Assembly: GCF_019203185.1 (NCBI RefSeq)
Contig: NZ_CP078093.1
Span: 372,001 to 436,000 of the forward strand
Reading direction: 5' to 3'
Source of the DNA: Crassaminicella indica
GTDB lineage: Bacteria; Bacillota; Clostridia; Peptostreptococcales; Thermotaleaceae
Length of the DNA stretch: 64,000 nucleotides
Shown: positions 47,831-57,895 of the stretch, piece by piece
Layout: each line of letters begins with the position of its first letter
Numbering within the stretch: the stretch's first letter is position 1
Notes under the pieces: model-generated
What the model was told of the DNA's origin: nothing
Databases searched by the model: none
The model's input: the letters and a program-made list of their open reading frames with translations, nothing else
Made by a program: the position numbers and the translations under genes

Positions 47831-48115
47831 TTACTCAACTACTGCTAAAATATCACTTTGTCTTAAAATTGTATACTCAACACCATCGTATTTTACTTCT
47901 GTTCCTGCATATTTAGAGAAAATTACCCTGTCTCCTACTTTTACTTCCATTTTTACTTCTTTTCCATCTACCATTCCACCTGGTCCTACTGCTACAACTT
48001 CAGCCATTTGTGGTTGTTCCTTTGCTTGTGTTGGAAGAACAATACCACTTTTTGTTTTTTCTTCTGCTTCAAGTTTTTTAATGACTACTCTGTCACCTAA
48101 TGGTTTAATGTTCAT
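47831..48115 (-). CDS. groES: Co-chaperonin GroES (Hsp10)
   Basis: Lid of the GroEL chamber, 94 residues. It begins [20 protein letters not shown] and contains the mobile-loop segment SGIVLP and the C-terminal strand [15 protein letters not shown], all typical. A GGAGGGT site precedes the ATG. It is the first gene of the groES-groEL operon. A perfect CIRCE operator lies 45 bases upstream, so HrcA repression is expected. Confidence 0.98.
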   Translation of the reverse strand: MNIKPLGDRVVIKKLEAEEKTKSGIVLPTQAKEQPQMAEVVAVGPGGMVDGKEVKMEVKVGDRVIFSKYAGTEVKYDGVEYTILRQSDILAVVE

Positions 48116-48159
48116 GAGTAACCCTCCTTATATATTTCATTTATAATTTTTACACTTTA

Positions 48160-48186
48160 TTAGCACTCACTAAGGTTGAGTGCTAA
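48160..48186 (-). promoter_or_regulatory. CIRCE operator (HrcA binding site)
   Basis: TTAGCACTC, nine bases, GAGTGCTAA: a perfect inverted repeat identical to the CIRCE consensus, between the groES start and its upstream promoter region. HrcA bound here represses groESL until heat or folding stress. Confidence 0.97.
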
Positions 48187-48352
48187 TTATAATGTATTAT
48201 ATCTATATCTATTAATCAAATCCTATTATATTATATTTTAAACCCATATTCCATATTTTATTTCATTTTTTTAAATTTTATTCCATTTTTTCATTAAATC
48301 TATTTTTTTCTTTTGTTTTCTCTTTTTCTCTTGTTTTATAAAAATCATTACA

Positions 48353-48380
48353 AAAAAAGCCGATAAATTCTATCGGCTAA
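48353..48380 (-). terminator. Terminator of the chemoreceptor gene
   Basis: AGCCGATA and TATCGGCT pair around AATTC; on the minus strand a run of T follows. Confidence 0.85.
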
Positions 48381-48402
48381 TATCTTATAAAGCATGTAAA
48401 CA

Positions 48403-50469
48403 TTATACCTTAAATTTAGCTACTTCCTCTTTTAATTTATCCACACTTTTCTTTGATCTTAAAACTTGTTCCACAACTTCATTTGACTTACCATTTACCT
48501 CAACAGCTCTATTTGCTATATCTGTAGTTCCCATTGCACCTTCGTTAGCTGCTGAAGCAACACTCTCAATAGCAACTAAAACATTTTTTATAAAAGCTAA
48601 AAGTTCTTCAGAAGTAGTACTAAATTCATTTACCAGCTCATCTACAAACTTTGCATCTCCATCATATTTTTCTGCTAAATCTAACATAACCTTATAATTA
48701 TCCACTACATCTGTAGACATAAAAGTAAGCAAACTATTTGAACTGCTCGAAAGATTATCTACTGAATTTATAACTTTAGTTGTTACATCTTGAATTTTAA
48801 GCACAGTATCTTTTGATTGCTCTGCAAGCTTTCTTATTTCTTCGGCTACAACTGAAAAGCCTCTTCCTGCTTCTCCAGCTCTTGCCGCTTCAATAGCAGC
48901 ATTTAATGCAAGTAGGTTCGTTTTTTCTGTTATCTGCATTATAGATTCGGACAAGATATGAATTTGTTCAACTACCTTTGAATTTTTTATTGCCTCTTCA
49001 AGTTCTTTTTTTGTATTAGTAAACACTTCATATATTTTCTTTTGAGCAGCATGAATATTTTCTTTAGTATTTTTTGCCCTCTCACTTATTTCACTAGCAG
49101 CAATTGCACCTTCTTGAGATCTCTTTGTCATAGTTTGAACTGCTATTTCAATTTCTTGAGATGTTGCTGTCATTTCTTCTGATGAAGCAGCCATCTCTTC
49201 CATACTCGCTGCAAGTTCTTCTGTTGTTGCCGAGATCTCTCCTAAATTATCATTTAACACATACATATGATTCATAACATATTCTACTTCGCCTTCTATA
49301 ACTATTGATTCACTTTTAATACTATTCATCAAATTCTTCAATGAATTTTTCATATTATTAATACTATTCATCATAGCTCCTATTTCATCTTTTCTAACTA
49401 AATACTTATGATCAATCTCCTTAGAAAAATCTCCCTCTGCAAGTAATTGTAAATAATCAGAAGTTTTTATAATAGGAGTAGTAATCCTCTTTACACTAAC
49501 GCTAATGAAAACAATTGTTATAATTAACACAATTATTAAAGCAATTAAAATTTTAAAAAATATATTTTGAGCATCTGCTATTAATTCATTTTCTGACATA
49601 AATGATGCTAAAACCCAATCTATACCATCCACTCTATATAGATTTGTAACATATTTTTCTCCATCAATAGTTATATTAAAAGTCTTTAAATTCTTATCTA
49701 ATATCTTATCTAATCCTTCTATCCCAACTTCTTCTATTCTTTTAAAATTATTATCAGGATTATTCCCATCTGCTAAAATAATACCTGTATTATGTGCCAG
49801 CATAAAAAATCCTGTTTTACCTATTTTCATTTTATTTAGCATATCACTAATGACTGACTGTTCAACATCAATTCCTATTACTCCAAGCAAATTTCCATCT
49901 TTATCCGCAAATGACCTCACATTGCTAATATTTACAGACTTGTCCTCGAGTGACAAATATGGAGCTGTTCTTTTTATAGAACCATTTCCACTTAAAGCAG
50001 TTTTATACCATACTCTTTTTGTTGGATCATAATTTTTTTCTACAACACCTTCTGGATATACTAAATAACCACCATCTTTAGTTGCTAAATATACATATTT
50101 TGTCCCTTTATGGGTATTAGCATAATGCTTAAACATCTCAAAAATCTCTTGTTCTACTCCTCCATTTCTCGAAGGAGTTATCTGAATTTTTTCGTTATTA
50201 TTTTTATATGTAGTAATATTATTAACAGATTGAAGGACCAATGGATGCTTTGCAAACATATTTATATCATTATCTATTTGGTCATAAAATATTTTAATTG
50301 TTCTTGCTACTGTCTCCATACGTTCATTAGAATTAGCAAAATAATCTTTTCTAGCTTTTGTACTTACTTGATATTTTACAATTCCTCCAATAGCTATTAA
50401 CAAAACTAAAATAATCATTATAGATATAGCTAAAAATTGTGCTTTAATACTTCTAAATCTTTTAAACAT
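48403..50469 (-). CDS. Methyl-accepting chemotaxis protein with dCache sensor
   Basis: Transmembrane chemoreceptor of 688 residues. The first helix (about 10-32) is followed by an extracytoplasmic dCache-type domain ([44 protein letters not shown]). A second helix lies at about 300-320, then HAMP and a long signalling coiled coil with the hairpin tip [33 protein letters not shown]. dCache domains of this pattern often bind amino acids, but the ligand is unknown. The start is ATG 50469, 8 bases after AAGGAGG. It has its own terminator and probably signals through CheA with CheV. Confidence 0.93.
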   Translation of the reverse strand: MFKRFRSIKAQFLAISIMIILVLLIAIGGIVKYQVSTKARKDYFANSNERMETVARTIKIFYDQIDNDINMFAKHPLVLQSVNNITTYKNNNEKIQITPSRNGGVEQEIFEMFKHYANTHKGTKYVYLATKDGGYLVYPEGVVEKNYDPTKRVWYKTALSGNGSIKRTAPYLSLEDKSVNISNVRSFADKDGNLLGVIGIDVEQSVISDMLNKMKIGKTGFFMLAHNTGIILADGNNPDNNFKRIEEVGIEGLDKILDKNLKTFNITIDGEKYVTNLYRVDGIDWVLASFMSENELIADAQNIFFKILIALIIVLIITIVFISVSVKRITTPIIKTSDYLQLLAEGDFSKEIDHKYLVRKDEIGAMMNSINNMKNSLKNLMNSIKSESIVIEGEVEYVMNHMYVLNDNLGEISATTEELAASMEEMAASSEEMTATSQEIEIAVQTMTKRSQEGAIAASEISERAKNTKENIHAAQKKIYEVFTNTKKELEEAIKNSKVVEQIHILSESIMQITEKTNLLALNAAIEAARAGEAGRGFSVVAEEIRKLAEQSKDTVLKIQDVTTKVINSVDNLSSSSNSLLTFMSTDVVDNYKVMLDLAEKYDGDAKFVDELVNEFSTTSEELLAFIKNVLVAIESVASAANEGAMGTTDIANRAVEVNGKSNEVVEQVLRSKKSVDKLKEEVAKFKV

Positions 50470-50514
50470 TACAAATGCCTCCTTATAAATTAAATCTATC
50501 AAATAAATATTAGT

Positions 50515-51108
50515 TTAAATTATTTGTGAATGTATATCTTCTTGTACTTTACACTCAAACCACTCTGGTATATTTGCACGATTGGTATAACAAAAATACG
50601 GTTTTATCAAATCTACTCTTGCTTTATAAGCAGACCATTTATCAGGATAATCCTTTAAAAAATTTATCAAATGCTGTGGCTTTATTTGAAATGTTTTCTT
50701 TTTGCCAAAACGTCTTCCTTTAATAAATCCATCTCTAATCCATCTATAAATTAAGCTAGGATTTTTATTTAATAAATACGCTATATCTCCAGTAGTTAAA
50801 AATTCACCATTAGCAATCCTTTCTGGTCCAAGCTTTAGTTCAATAGCTTTTTTCTTAACTGAATGAATACTTCTATTCAATTCATTTGCTATATCATAAG
50901 CAGGACTCTTTCCCCAACGATCAATCAAATAGTCTACTTCACACTCCTTCCAATGCTTTATTTGTTTTGTTAATCCTAATCTTTTTGCCTTTTTAAAAAT
51001 AGAATCCTTGCTTCTGTTTAAATCATCAGCTATTTTATTAATACTTTTTTTAGCATAGTTACAAATTAAATAGTTCGTCTCATCTTCTGTCCATTTTTTA
51101 TATGTCAT
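50515..51108 (-). CDS. DNA-binding protein with two Myb/SANT-like repeats and a MerR/excisionase-like HTH
   Basis: A 197-residue protein of unrecognised family. Two similar segments at about 5-45 (WTEDETNYLICNYAKKSINKIADDL) and 53-93 (WKECEVDYLIDRWGKSPAYDIANEL) resemble Myb/SANT or GcrA-like helix-turn-helix repeats. Each ends in an NRSxxSxxKKAxxLxL pattern. Residues 100-150 (LTTGDIAYLLNKNPSLIYRWIRDG) look like an excisionase/MerR-type helix-turn-helix. Such proteins occur in phages and mobile elements. An AGGGGGGG site precedes the ATG. It stands upstream of the chemoreceptor gene on the same strand, with a gap of 45 bases. The function is unknown; DNA binding is likely. Confidence 0.7.
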   Translation of the reverse strand: MTYKKWTEDETNYLICNYAKKSINKIADDLNRSKDSIFKKAKRLGLTKQIKHWKECEVDYLIDRWGKSPAYDIANELNRSIHSVKKKAIELKLGPERIANGEFLTTGDIAYLLNKNPSLIYRWIRDGFIKGRRFGKKKTFQIKPQHLINFLKDYPDKWSAYKARVDLIKPYFCYTNRANIPEWFECKVQEDIHSQII

Positions 51109-51461
51109 AATAAACGCCCCCCCTATTTATTCCATAACAATATTCTTATAAACAACAGTTGCTCAATTCAATCTAAATTTTATATCTCAATGAGCAAAAC
51201 AAACAAAATAAAAATAGTCCATAATAAAAGTCAAAATAATCTTTTATTATGGACTATTCAAATTGCAAATAAATCATTTGATTTAAATAGTTATTCCATA
51301 AGCTTTTTTAAATTTTAATTTTCAAAACTATAAAATACTTAATATAAAAACAGCTTATATCCTTTCATATATCTGTTTTTATTTATTAAGATTTTTTACC
51401 AGAAATCTATAACAATAATACCATTTTTATTATATTTTGTCAAATAAACACAGATATAATA
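51109..51461. other. Intergenic region with one strong terminator, no gene
   Basis: About 350 AT-rich bases between the Myb-like gene and the response-regulator gene. Apart from the 18-bp inverted repeat at 51213-51258 I see no gene or RNA. Confidence 0.5.
51213..51258 (-). terminator. Long perfect hairpin, probable terminator of the kinase/regulator pair
   Basis: AATAGTCCATAATAAAAG and CTTTTATTATGGACTATT form a perfect 18-bp stem with a 10-base loop, followed on the minus strand by TTTTATTTTG. It lies about 200 bases beyond the response-regulator stop. Confidence 0.75.
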
Positions 51462-52238
51462 TTAATCAATAATATTCAATACAATTCTTTCATATTTTTC
51501 CTTTGGACATATTTCTATGCTTTTTACTACTACATTTCTATTCATTAATTCTGATATTTGCTTTTCAATGTCTAATTTTGTATTTTCATATATAGTTTTT
51601 CTTATAATCTCTATAAACTTAAAATTTTGTCCAACACGCAATAAATTTTCTTCAATAACAGTTAAATTTTCCTTAGATAATATTTCTATTTCTTTTCCTT
51701 TTATAAATGCTTGTATAAGTTTTGCACCTTTGCCAGTTACACTTTTTAAATGCTTTGAATACAAATTTCTAATTTGAAGCTCTAATTCACTTTTTTTATC
51801 TGCTGTTAAAATAAATTCATGATCTACTACTAATATATTTTTGTTGTATTCTACTTCTTCAATGACAATATCTTTTAAAGTATTCATCAATGCATCTACA
51901 TCAATAGGTTTTATTAAATATTTTTCTATTTTTAAATCAACCGTCTCTAAAATAGTTTGAGAATCTGATAATGCTGAAGTAATAACAAATGGACATTTAT
52001 TGCCATCATTTCTGATTTTTTTCATCATTTCAATCCCACTCATATCTGGCATTACTAAATCAGTTATGATAACATCAGGTTCATACTCAATAAATTTACG
52101 AATCCCATCTTCACCATTTTCTGCTAATATCACTTTTCCAACTCTTTTTTTTAAAAATCTAAAAACCTGATTTCTTGTAATAGGTTCATCTTCTACATAT
52201 AACACTTTTATATTTTGTAATATATTTACCTTTTCCAA
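51462..52238 (-). CDS. Response regulator with uncharacterised C-terminal domain
   Basis: The N-terminal receiver domain (about 10-125) has VEDEP, phospho-acceptor Asp near residue 60 in IITDLVMPDMSG and the Lys of IKPID. The C-terminal ~130 residues match no domain I recognise. They include HLKSVTGKGAKLIQAFIKGKEIE and end with a basic-acidic strand region. There is no evident helix-turn-helix, GGDEF or HD motif. I prefer the start TTG 52238, 7 bases after AGGAGG; a GTG at 52244 abuts that site. It is 11 bases downstream of a histidine-kinase-like gene and should be its partner. Confidence 0.8.
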   Translation of the reverse strand: MEKVNILQNIKVLYVEDEPITRNQVFRFLKKRVGKVILAENGEDGIRKFIEYEPDVIITDLVMPDMSGIEMMKKIRNDGNKCPFVITSALSDSQTILETVDLKIEKYLIKPIDVDALMNTLKDIVIEEVEYNKNILVVDHEFILTADKKSELELQIRNLYSKHLKSVTGKGAKLIQAFIKGKEIEILSKENLTVIEENLLRVGQNFKFIEIIRKTIYENTKLDIEKQISELMNRNVVVKSIEICPKEKYERIVLNIID

Positions 52239-52249
52239 AATCACCCCTC

Positions 52250-53395
52250 CTATATACCCATAGGAAAACTTAAAGCAATTCCTTTTTCTCCATCGTTGTT
52301 GATTAGTTTAATATTCCCTTTTATTTTTTGTTCAGTTATATTTTTAATCATTAATAAATTATTAAGATGAAAATCTATAGTTTTATATTTTTCTTGATTA
52401 TATTGTAATAAAATAATCACGTTTATTCTTTCATCATATTCATCGATACGAATATGTAAAGCTCTATTATATATATCGAAAGCTTTTTTACAATATTCTA
52501 TTATTTCATATAGAATATAATAGATCAGCTGTGCAAATTCATTTAAAAATCCATGCATTTTAATATTTTTATTTGTATCGATATTTATTTTAATATGATC
52601 TTTTTTTATTTTTTCCTCCATAATTTCTAATGTTAGCTCAATAGACTTTTTTACTTCAAAAAATTCACTTTTATATTCCTGTTCAAAAAAAACTTGAAAT
52701 TTTTCTATTTTTTTTGATAAGTTTTTTATAATCTCCCATATTTCTTGATAATAATCCTCTAAATCAATCTTATCCTCATACTCACTTTTTATTTCATCTA
52801 TTAGATTTATAATGCAAAAGTTCAAGCTGTTAAGAGGCTGTCTCCACATATGTGATAAATTCGATATAATATCTGATATATTCATGATTTTATCATTGTA
52901 AGTTTTTAAAGCATCTTTTGTTTTTATTTTGTTAATATTATCTAATAATTTCGTGATATTCTTTATTACAATGCACATCCTATTTAGCTCATTTTCTTTA
53001 ATCAAGTGATAAAGCGTAATTTCCCAAAAAACTGTATCTTCTTTTACTAAAATTTCTTTTTCTGATATAACACTATATTGTCCCTTTTCTTTTTTTATAT
53101 AAAAGCTTACACTGCTCTTTGTCTTATTTTTATATAAATAAGCACCTTTTTCTTTATAAACCCTTGCAATTTTTTCATCATACAATTCAAATATATTTTT
53201 ACCTATAATTTCATCAGCTGAACGCTGTAAATGTTTACTATACGCCGTATTAATATCCTTTATATAAAATTCAAATTCATTATTATTTTCTCTTATTTCT
53301 ATTTCTAGTATGGCATCTACGAATTGGTCTAGATTATTAATTAAACTGTAAATTTCCTCAGACTCTTCTTGATATGCTATTAATTTTTCGTTCAA
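52250..53395 (-). CDS. PAS-domain HWRQPLN-type histidine kinase with degenerate ATPase domain
   Basis: A 381-residue protein without membrane helices. Residues 20-150 form a PAS-like sensor (AYSKHLQRSADEIIGKNIFELYDEK). The phospho-acceptor region reads SHMWRQPLNSL with His182, the form seen in HWRQPLN-type kinases. The following ATPase region is strongly degenerate: no clear N-box Asn and no DxGxG or GxGL motif, ending only in GEKGIALSFPMGI. It may be unable to use ATP, or may be very divergent. The start is TTG 53395 with AAAGGGGG 9 bases upstream. It pairs with the downstream response regulator. Confidence 0.75.
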   Translation of the reverse strand: MNEKLIAYQEESEEIYSLINNLDQFVDAILEIEIRENNNEFEFYIKDINTAYSKHLQRSADEIIGKNIFELYDEKIARVYKEKGAYLYKNKTKSSVSFYIKKEKGQYSVISEKEILVKEDTVFWEITLYHLIKENELNRMCIVIKNITKLLDNINKIKTKDALKTYNDKIMNISDIISNLSHMWRQPLNSLNFCIINLIDEIKSEYEDKIDLEDYYQEIWEIIKNLSKKIEKFQVFFEQEYKSEFFEVKKSIELTLEIMEEKIKKDHIKINIDTNKNIKMHGFLNEFAQLIYYILYEIIEYCKKAFDIYNRALHIRIDEYDERINVIILLQYNQEKYKTIDFHLNNLLMIKNITEQKIKGNIKLINNDGEKGIALSFPMGI

Positions 53396-53587
53396 AAATT
53401 TTTTCCCCCTTTACCTCTAAGATAACTCCATTCCTAAAAAAGGAACTATATCCATTATCTATACTGCAATTCGATATAAAAATAAAAAATAGTACAGCCT
53501 TTTATTATTTAATATCCTAACACAAGGATATCAAACCCCCATTTATTTGTAAATAATTCTTTGTTTCTCATATTTTTTATTAAATAT

Positions 53588-53613
53588 CTCCTAAAGATCA
53601 ATATCCTTAGGAG
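53588..53613 (-). terminator. Hairpin downstream of the YjiH-family gene
   Basis: CTCCTAAAGAT and ATCCTTAGGAG pair (one wobble) around CAAT. The T-run is poor, so it is a possible terminator only. Confidence 0.4.
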
Positions 53614-53689
53614 GTATTATATGCTTCCTTATAAAGTTTTTGCTCGCCTACTGCAACGACAGCCTTTTTTTGATATAAATAAATACGAT

Positions 53690-55009
53690 TTATAATAATG
53701 CAAAAGCTAACAAACTCACAATGATTAAAGTGATCAAGGTTCTTTCAAGCCAAATCAATAATATATCTAAAAGACTAATTGGAATATCTGTAGATAATAT
53801 ACATGGTATGGAAGCTGAGAAAAATAATACAGAAGATACACAAACAACTCCAATGATAAATTTAGTAACAAGTGGTGCATCTACAACCAATAGTGCTGGC
53901 AAAAACATCTCTGCAATCCCAACAGCAGCAGCTTTCGCTGCAAGCATAGCTTCAGGAATATGAAGAATACTTGTAAATGGATAAAATATATATCCTATTA
54001 CATCAAATACAGGAGTATATTTTGCTAAAACTAATCCTATAAGCCCTACAGACATAATAGAAGGCAATATCCCCATAGCCATAATTAATCCATCTTTTAA
54101 ATTGGTTGCTATATTTTCTCCAACTCCTAATGACTTTTCTGCAGCCTTAATACCTTCTTCCCATGCATGTTTAAAAAGATTTCCTTTATATTCAGGTTCT
54201 GGAATTCCTTCTCCTGTACAATAGGTTTCACTCTTTTTACTCAAAGGTCTAATTCTTACTGTTATAGCTGTCACTAAAAAAGTAACTATCAAAGTTGTCC
54301 AAAAGTATATATTCCACATATCCATAAGTCCTAACGTCTTTGCTACAATAATCATAAAGGTTGCAGATACTGTAGAAAAGCCTGTAGCAATAATAGCTGC
54401 TTCTTTTATTGTGTACTTCCCTTCTTTGTATACTTTATTGGTAATCAAAAGACCTATAGAATAGCTTCCTACAAAGGATGCTACTGCATCAATTGCAGAC
54501 CTGCCAGGTGTTTTAAAAATAGGTTTCATAACAGGCTTCATCAAAACCCCTATAAACTCTAATAGTCCATAACCTACTAAAAATGCTAAAAATATTGCTC
54601 CAATAGGTACAATGAGTCCTACAGGAATTACGAGCTTAGAAAATAAAAATGGTCCCATATCCTTTTCAAATAGCCATGCAGGTCCAATATGAAAATAAAC
54701 CATACATGTTACAACAAGCCCTAATATTTTTAGCAATGAGAATACCATATCTACAGCATTTTTATTCCACGTTTTTTTGATAAATGGCCATATAGTTCCA
54801 ACAAGTATAATAACAAGTGCATAAATAGCAGCCAATGCTGGTATTCCAGTCTTAATACCTGACACAATATGATCTAGAGGAATAGTAGATTTTTCTCCTA
54901 TTCGAATAGGAATAAAAAACATAAAAATACCAATTCCACTAAAAAGAATAAATTTTAAAATACTACTGCTATCAAATCCTTTCTTTTCATTTATTTCTCC
55001 CGTATTCAC
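53690..55009 (-). CDS. YjiH-family (nucleoside-recognition/Gate domain) membrane protein
   Basis: Integral membrane protein of 439 residues with about ten hydrophobic helices. It contains PGRSAIDAVASFVGSYSIGLLITNKVYKEGKYT, with the Gate-type SxxGSYSIG segment, and GFSTVSATFMIIVAKTLG. These match the YjiH family of putative transporters. The substrate is unknown. Homologues often neighbour amino-acid or histidine/urocanate degradation genes, which are not seen here. The start is GTG 55009, 5 bases after a TAGGAGGGG site; the 15 upstream codons include that site. It is separated from the flavoprotein gene by about 225 bases. Confidence 0.8.
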   Translation of the reverse strand: MNTGEINEKKGFDSSSILKFILFSGIGIFMFFIPIRIGEKSTIPLDHIVSGIKTGIPALAAIYALVIILVGTIWPFIKKTWNKNAVDMVFSLLKILGLVVTCMVYFHIGPAWLFEKDMGPFLFSKLVIPVGLIVPIGAIFLAFLVGYGLLEFIGVLMKPVMKPIFKTPGRSAIDAVASFVGSYSIGLLITNKVYKEGKYTIKEAAIIATGFSTVSATFMIIVAKTLGLMDMWNIYFWTTLIVTFLVTAITVRIRPLSKKSETYCTGEGIPEPEYKGNLFKHAWEEGIKAAEKSLGVGENIATNLKDGLIMAMGILPSIMSVGLIGLVLAKYTPVFDVIGYIFYPFTSILHIPEAMLAAKAAAVGIAEMFLPALLVVDAPLVTKFIIGVVCVSSVLFFSASIPCILSTDIPISLLDILLIWLERTLITLIIVSLLAFALL

Positions 55010-55235
55010 CTTAACCCCTCCTATAATTAAATTAATGGATAAATCATCCACCAATTTAATTATATAATATTTTTTATTTTTTTAAAATTCTATATTTAGC
55101 TTTATATTTATATACCGATTCATTTTCATATTTATTTACATCCTTCACAAAATACCATAAGTATATATAACTCTTTTAAATCAAATATTAACAGGAACTC
55201 TCCAAGTGTTAAACAATCTCTTTTTAGGTGGTAGT

Positions 55236-56471
55236 TCACTGTCCTTTAGATATATATTTATCTATAGCATCTGCTACTTTTTTAGAAAATCTTACTGCTT
55301 CAACTACAGTTTTGGCTCCAGTCACTACATCCCCAGATGCAAAAACACCTTCTCTAGTAGTTCTTCCACACTCATCTGTTCTTACTAAACCAAATTTATT
55401 TATTTCTATTCCTTTAGTATGTGAAACTATATTTGCCTTTGGTCCTTGACTAGCTGCAATAATAATGGAGTTTGCTTCGAATAATCCTTCCGAATCTTCT
55501 AATGTAATTAATTTTTCTTCCCCATTCTCTTTAACTTTCTTAGTTTTTAAATATTTAATACCTTTATCAGTTATTTCTATAGGTGTTTTATAAAATTCAA
55601 ACTTAACTCCATCTAATTTAGCATATTCTACTTCATAGCTACTAGCGGGCATATCCTCTTCGCCTCTTCGATACATTATATAAACTTCATTAATACCTTT
55701 TCTTATAGCTGTTCTTGCCACATCCATAGCTACATTACCTGCACCAATTACACATACTTTTTTACCTAATAGGTATACATCAGGATTTTTCAAATAATCT
55801 ATAGCATAATGTACATTTCCTAAACTTTCACCTTTAATTCTTATAGGTTTTGGATTCCACACTCCTGTACCTATAAAAATAGCCTTGTATCCATCTCTAA
55901 AAAGATCATCAATTGTGATAACAGGACCTACTAAAATGTTAGGTCTTATTTTAACACCCATATTAATTAATTGATCTTTAAGTCTATCTAATATGTTCTT
56001 AGGTAATCTAAATTCTGGTATTCCGTACCTTAACACTCCACCTATTTTATCATGAAGTTCAAATATAGTAATATCATAACCTCTAGATGCTAAAATAAAT
56101 GCAATCGTAATTCCTGCAGGCCCTGATCCTATTATTGCTACTTTTTTATTTGGGTCAATATTTGGCTTAATAAGCATTCGATTTAAATAATAATCTGATA
56201 TATAATATTCAATGGAACTCCAATGAATAGGATTACCTTTATTTCCAAGCACACAACTTCCCTCACAAAATTTTTCATGGGGACACACTAAGGAACAAAC
56301 AATTGAAAGAGGATTATTTAAAAACAATTTTTCTCCTGCTTCTAAAAGCTTTCCACTTAAAAGCATACTTATAGCTTCATTTACAGGAGTATTAACTGGG
56401 CATCCTTTTTTGCATCTAGCATTTTTACATTGAAGGCACCTTTTAGCTTCTTCTATGATATGTTGAGCCAT
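55236..56471 (-). CDS. NfnB/GltD-like NAD(P)-dependent flavoprotein
   Basis: Oxidoreductase of 411 residues of the glutamate-synthase small-subunit family. The N-terminal iron-sulfur domain has two cysteine sets (CLQCKNARCKKGCP and CSLVCPHEKFCEGSC). An FAD-binding GSGPAG lies at about 115 and an NAD(P)-binding GAGNVAM at about 240, and the C-terminal ASGDVVTGAKTVVEA closes the FAD site. No NfnA or GltB partner is encoded beside it, so its electron acceptor is unknown. It resembles the central module of the 1192-residue fusion subunit at 37-40 kb. AAAGGAGATG precedes the ATG. Confidence 0.88.
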   Translation of the reverse strand: MAQHIIEEAKRCLQCKNARCKKGCPVNTPVNEAISMLLSGKLLEAGEKLFLNNPLSIVCSLVCPHEKFCEGSCVLGNKGNPIHWSSIEYYISDYYLNRMLIKPNIDPNKKVAIIGSGPAGITIAFILASRGYDITIFELHDKIGGVLRYGIPEFRLPKNILDRLKDQLINMGVKIRPNILVGPVITIDDLFRDGYKAIFIGTGVWNPKPIRIKGESLGNVHYAIDYLKNPDVYLLGKKVCVIGAGNVAMDVARTAIRKGINEVYIMYRRGEEDMPASSYEVEYAKLDGVKFEFYKTPIEITDKGIKYLKTKKVKENGEEKLITLEDSEGLFEANSIIIAASQGPKANIVSHTKGIEINKFGLVRTDECGRTTREGVFASGDVVTGAKTVVEAVRFSKKVADAIDKYISKGQ

Positions 56472-56550
56472 AAAATCATCTCCTTTAAATATTAGATTAT
56501 AAATATAGTTTAATATAAAATTTAATTTATGATAGCTTGAAAATTTTTGA

Positions 56551-56589
56551 AAAAGACTAAGAGCTTATTTAGCTCTTAGTCTTTTCTTT
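56551..56589 (-). terminator. Terminator of the alcohol dehydrogenase gene
   Basis: AAAAGACTAAGAGCT and AGCTCTTAGTCTTTT form a perfect 15-bp stem around a 5-base loop between the dehydrogenase and the flavoprotein gene. Confidence 0.88.
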
Positions 56590-56600
56590 ATAATTCATTA

Positions 56601-57767
56601 TTAAAACTCTACTTTTTCACCATAATAAGCACATATAAATAACTTTCTCATTTCTTCTACTGATATTTCTCTTGGATTTGTAGCTGTACATGGATCTGCT
56701 ACTGAATTTTTAGCAATATCTTCAAGTTTATCTTTAAAATCTTGCTCATTTACTCCAAACTCTTTTAATGTAAGTGGGATATTCATTTTCTTATTAAAAT
56801 CTCTTACCATTTCTACTAGTGAATTTATTAGTTTCTCTTCGCTGTTTCCTGCTAACCCTAATCTTCTTGCTATATCAGCATAAGCTTTAGCAGCAGTTTT
56901 TTTATTAAATTGAATTGCATATGGTAAATATATCGCATTTGCACATCCATGAGGAATATTAAATATTTTTCCTGTTTTATGAGCCATACTATGCACTATT
57001 CCTAGTATTGCATTTGAGAATGACATTCCTGCAAGACATTGTGCTATGTGCATTTTGCTTCTAGCTTCTTTATTTCCATTATAAGATTCTACTAAATTCT
57101 CTTTCATCATTTCAATAGATTTAATTGCTAATGCATCTGTAAATTCATTTCTTGCTTTTGAAACATATGCTTCAAAAGCATGAGTTAACGCATCCATTCC
57201 TGTATGTGCAACAAGTTTTGGTGTCATTGTTTGTGCTAAATCAGTATCTACTATCGCTATGTCTGGTGTTATATTGTAATCAGCTATTGGATATTTTACT
57301 CCTGTTTTATTATCTGTTATAACTGAAAAAGATGTAACTTCTGTACCAGTTCCACTAGTTGTTGTTATTGCTGCAAATTTTGCTTTTGTTCTTAATTGTG
57401 GTAAGTTAAATGGTTTTGCAGCTTCTTCAAATGTAAATTCTGGATATTCATAAAATATCCACATAGCCTTTGCTGCATCTATAGGTGATCCTCCACCTAC
57501 TCCTACTATCCAATCTGGTTTAAATTCATTCATTACTTTTACACCATTCATTACTGTATCAACTGATGGGTCTGATTCTACTCCTTCTATAAGTTTAGTT
57601 TCCATTCCAGCTTCTTTTAAATATCCCTTTATTTTATCTAATGCTCCACTTCTTTTTATTGAACCTCCACCAATAACTATAACAGCTCTTTTGCCATTCA
57701 AATTTTTTAATTCTTCTATTGCACCTTTTCCAAAATAAACATCTCTTGGAATTGTAAATCTTGCCAT
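56601..57767 (-). CDS. Iron-containing alcohol dehydrogenase
   Basis: Group III NAD(P)-dependent alcohol dehydrogenase of 388 residues, like clostridial butanol or 1,3-propanediol dehydrogenases. Visible motifs are the cofactor loop GGGSPIDAAK, TSGTGTEVTSFSVI, the metal-binding DALTHAFEAYVS and HSMAHKTG..IPHGCANA, which hold the iron ligands. The start is ATG 57767 with GAGGAGGAA 6 bases upstream; the 37 extra upstream codons are leader. The alcohol substrate cannot be named. It is divergent from an HxlR regulator that probably controls it, with a Rex-like sequence at 57896. Confidence 0.92.
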   Translation of the reverse strand: MARFTIPRDVYFGKGAIEELKNLNGKRAVIVIGGGSIKRSGALDKIKGYLKEAGMETKLIEGVESDPSVDTVMNGVKVMNEFKPDWIVGVGGGSPIDAAKAMWIFYEYPEFTFEEAAKPFNLPQLRTKAKFAAITTTSGTGTEVTSFSVITDNKTGVKYPIADYNITPDIAIVDTDLAQTMTPKLVAHTGMDALTHAFEAYVSKARNEFTDALAIKSIEMMKENLVESYNGNKEARSKMHIAQCLAGMSFSNAILGIVHSMAHKTGKIFNIPHGCANAIYLPYAIQFNKKTAAKAYADIARRLGLAGNSEEKLINSLVEMVRDFNKKMNIPLTLKEFGVNEQDFKDKLEDIAKNSVADPCTATNPREISVEEMRKLFICAYYGEKVEF

Positions 57768-57895
57768 ATTGATTCCTCCTCTTTTTATGATATAATTTTC
57801 CTTGATTGATTTTTTATTTATTTTATTTTTTTCGTGTGCCTTAGCACATGATTTATTATATATACATAGTAAGCTCATGTGAAGAAGGCACTTTT

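Noticed and set aside
55236-56471. Glutamate synthase small subunit (gltD)
   Set aside because: No gltB is adjacent, and the family includes many stand-alone or NfnB-type proteins, so I kept the broader name.
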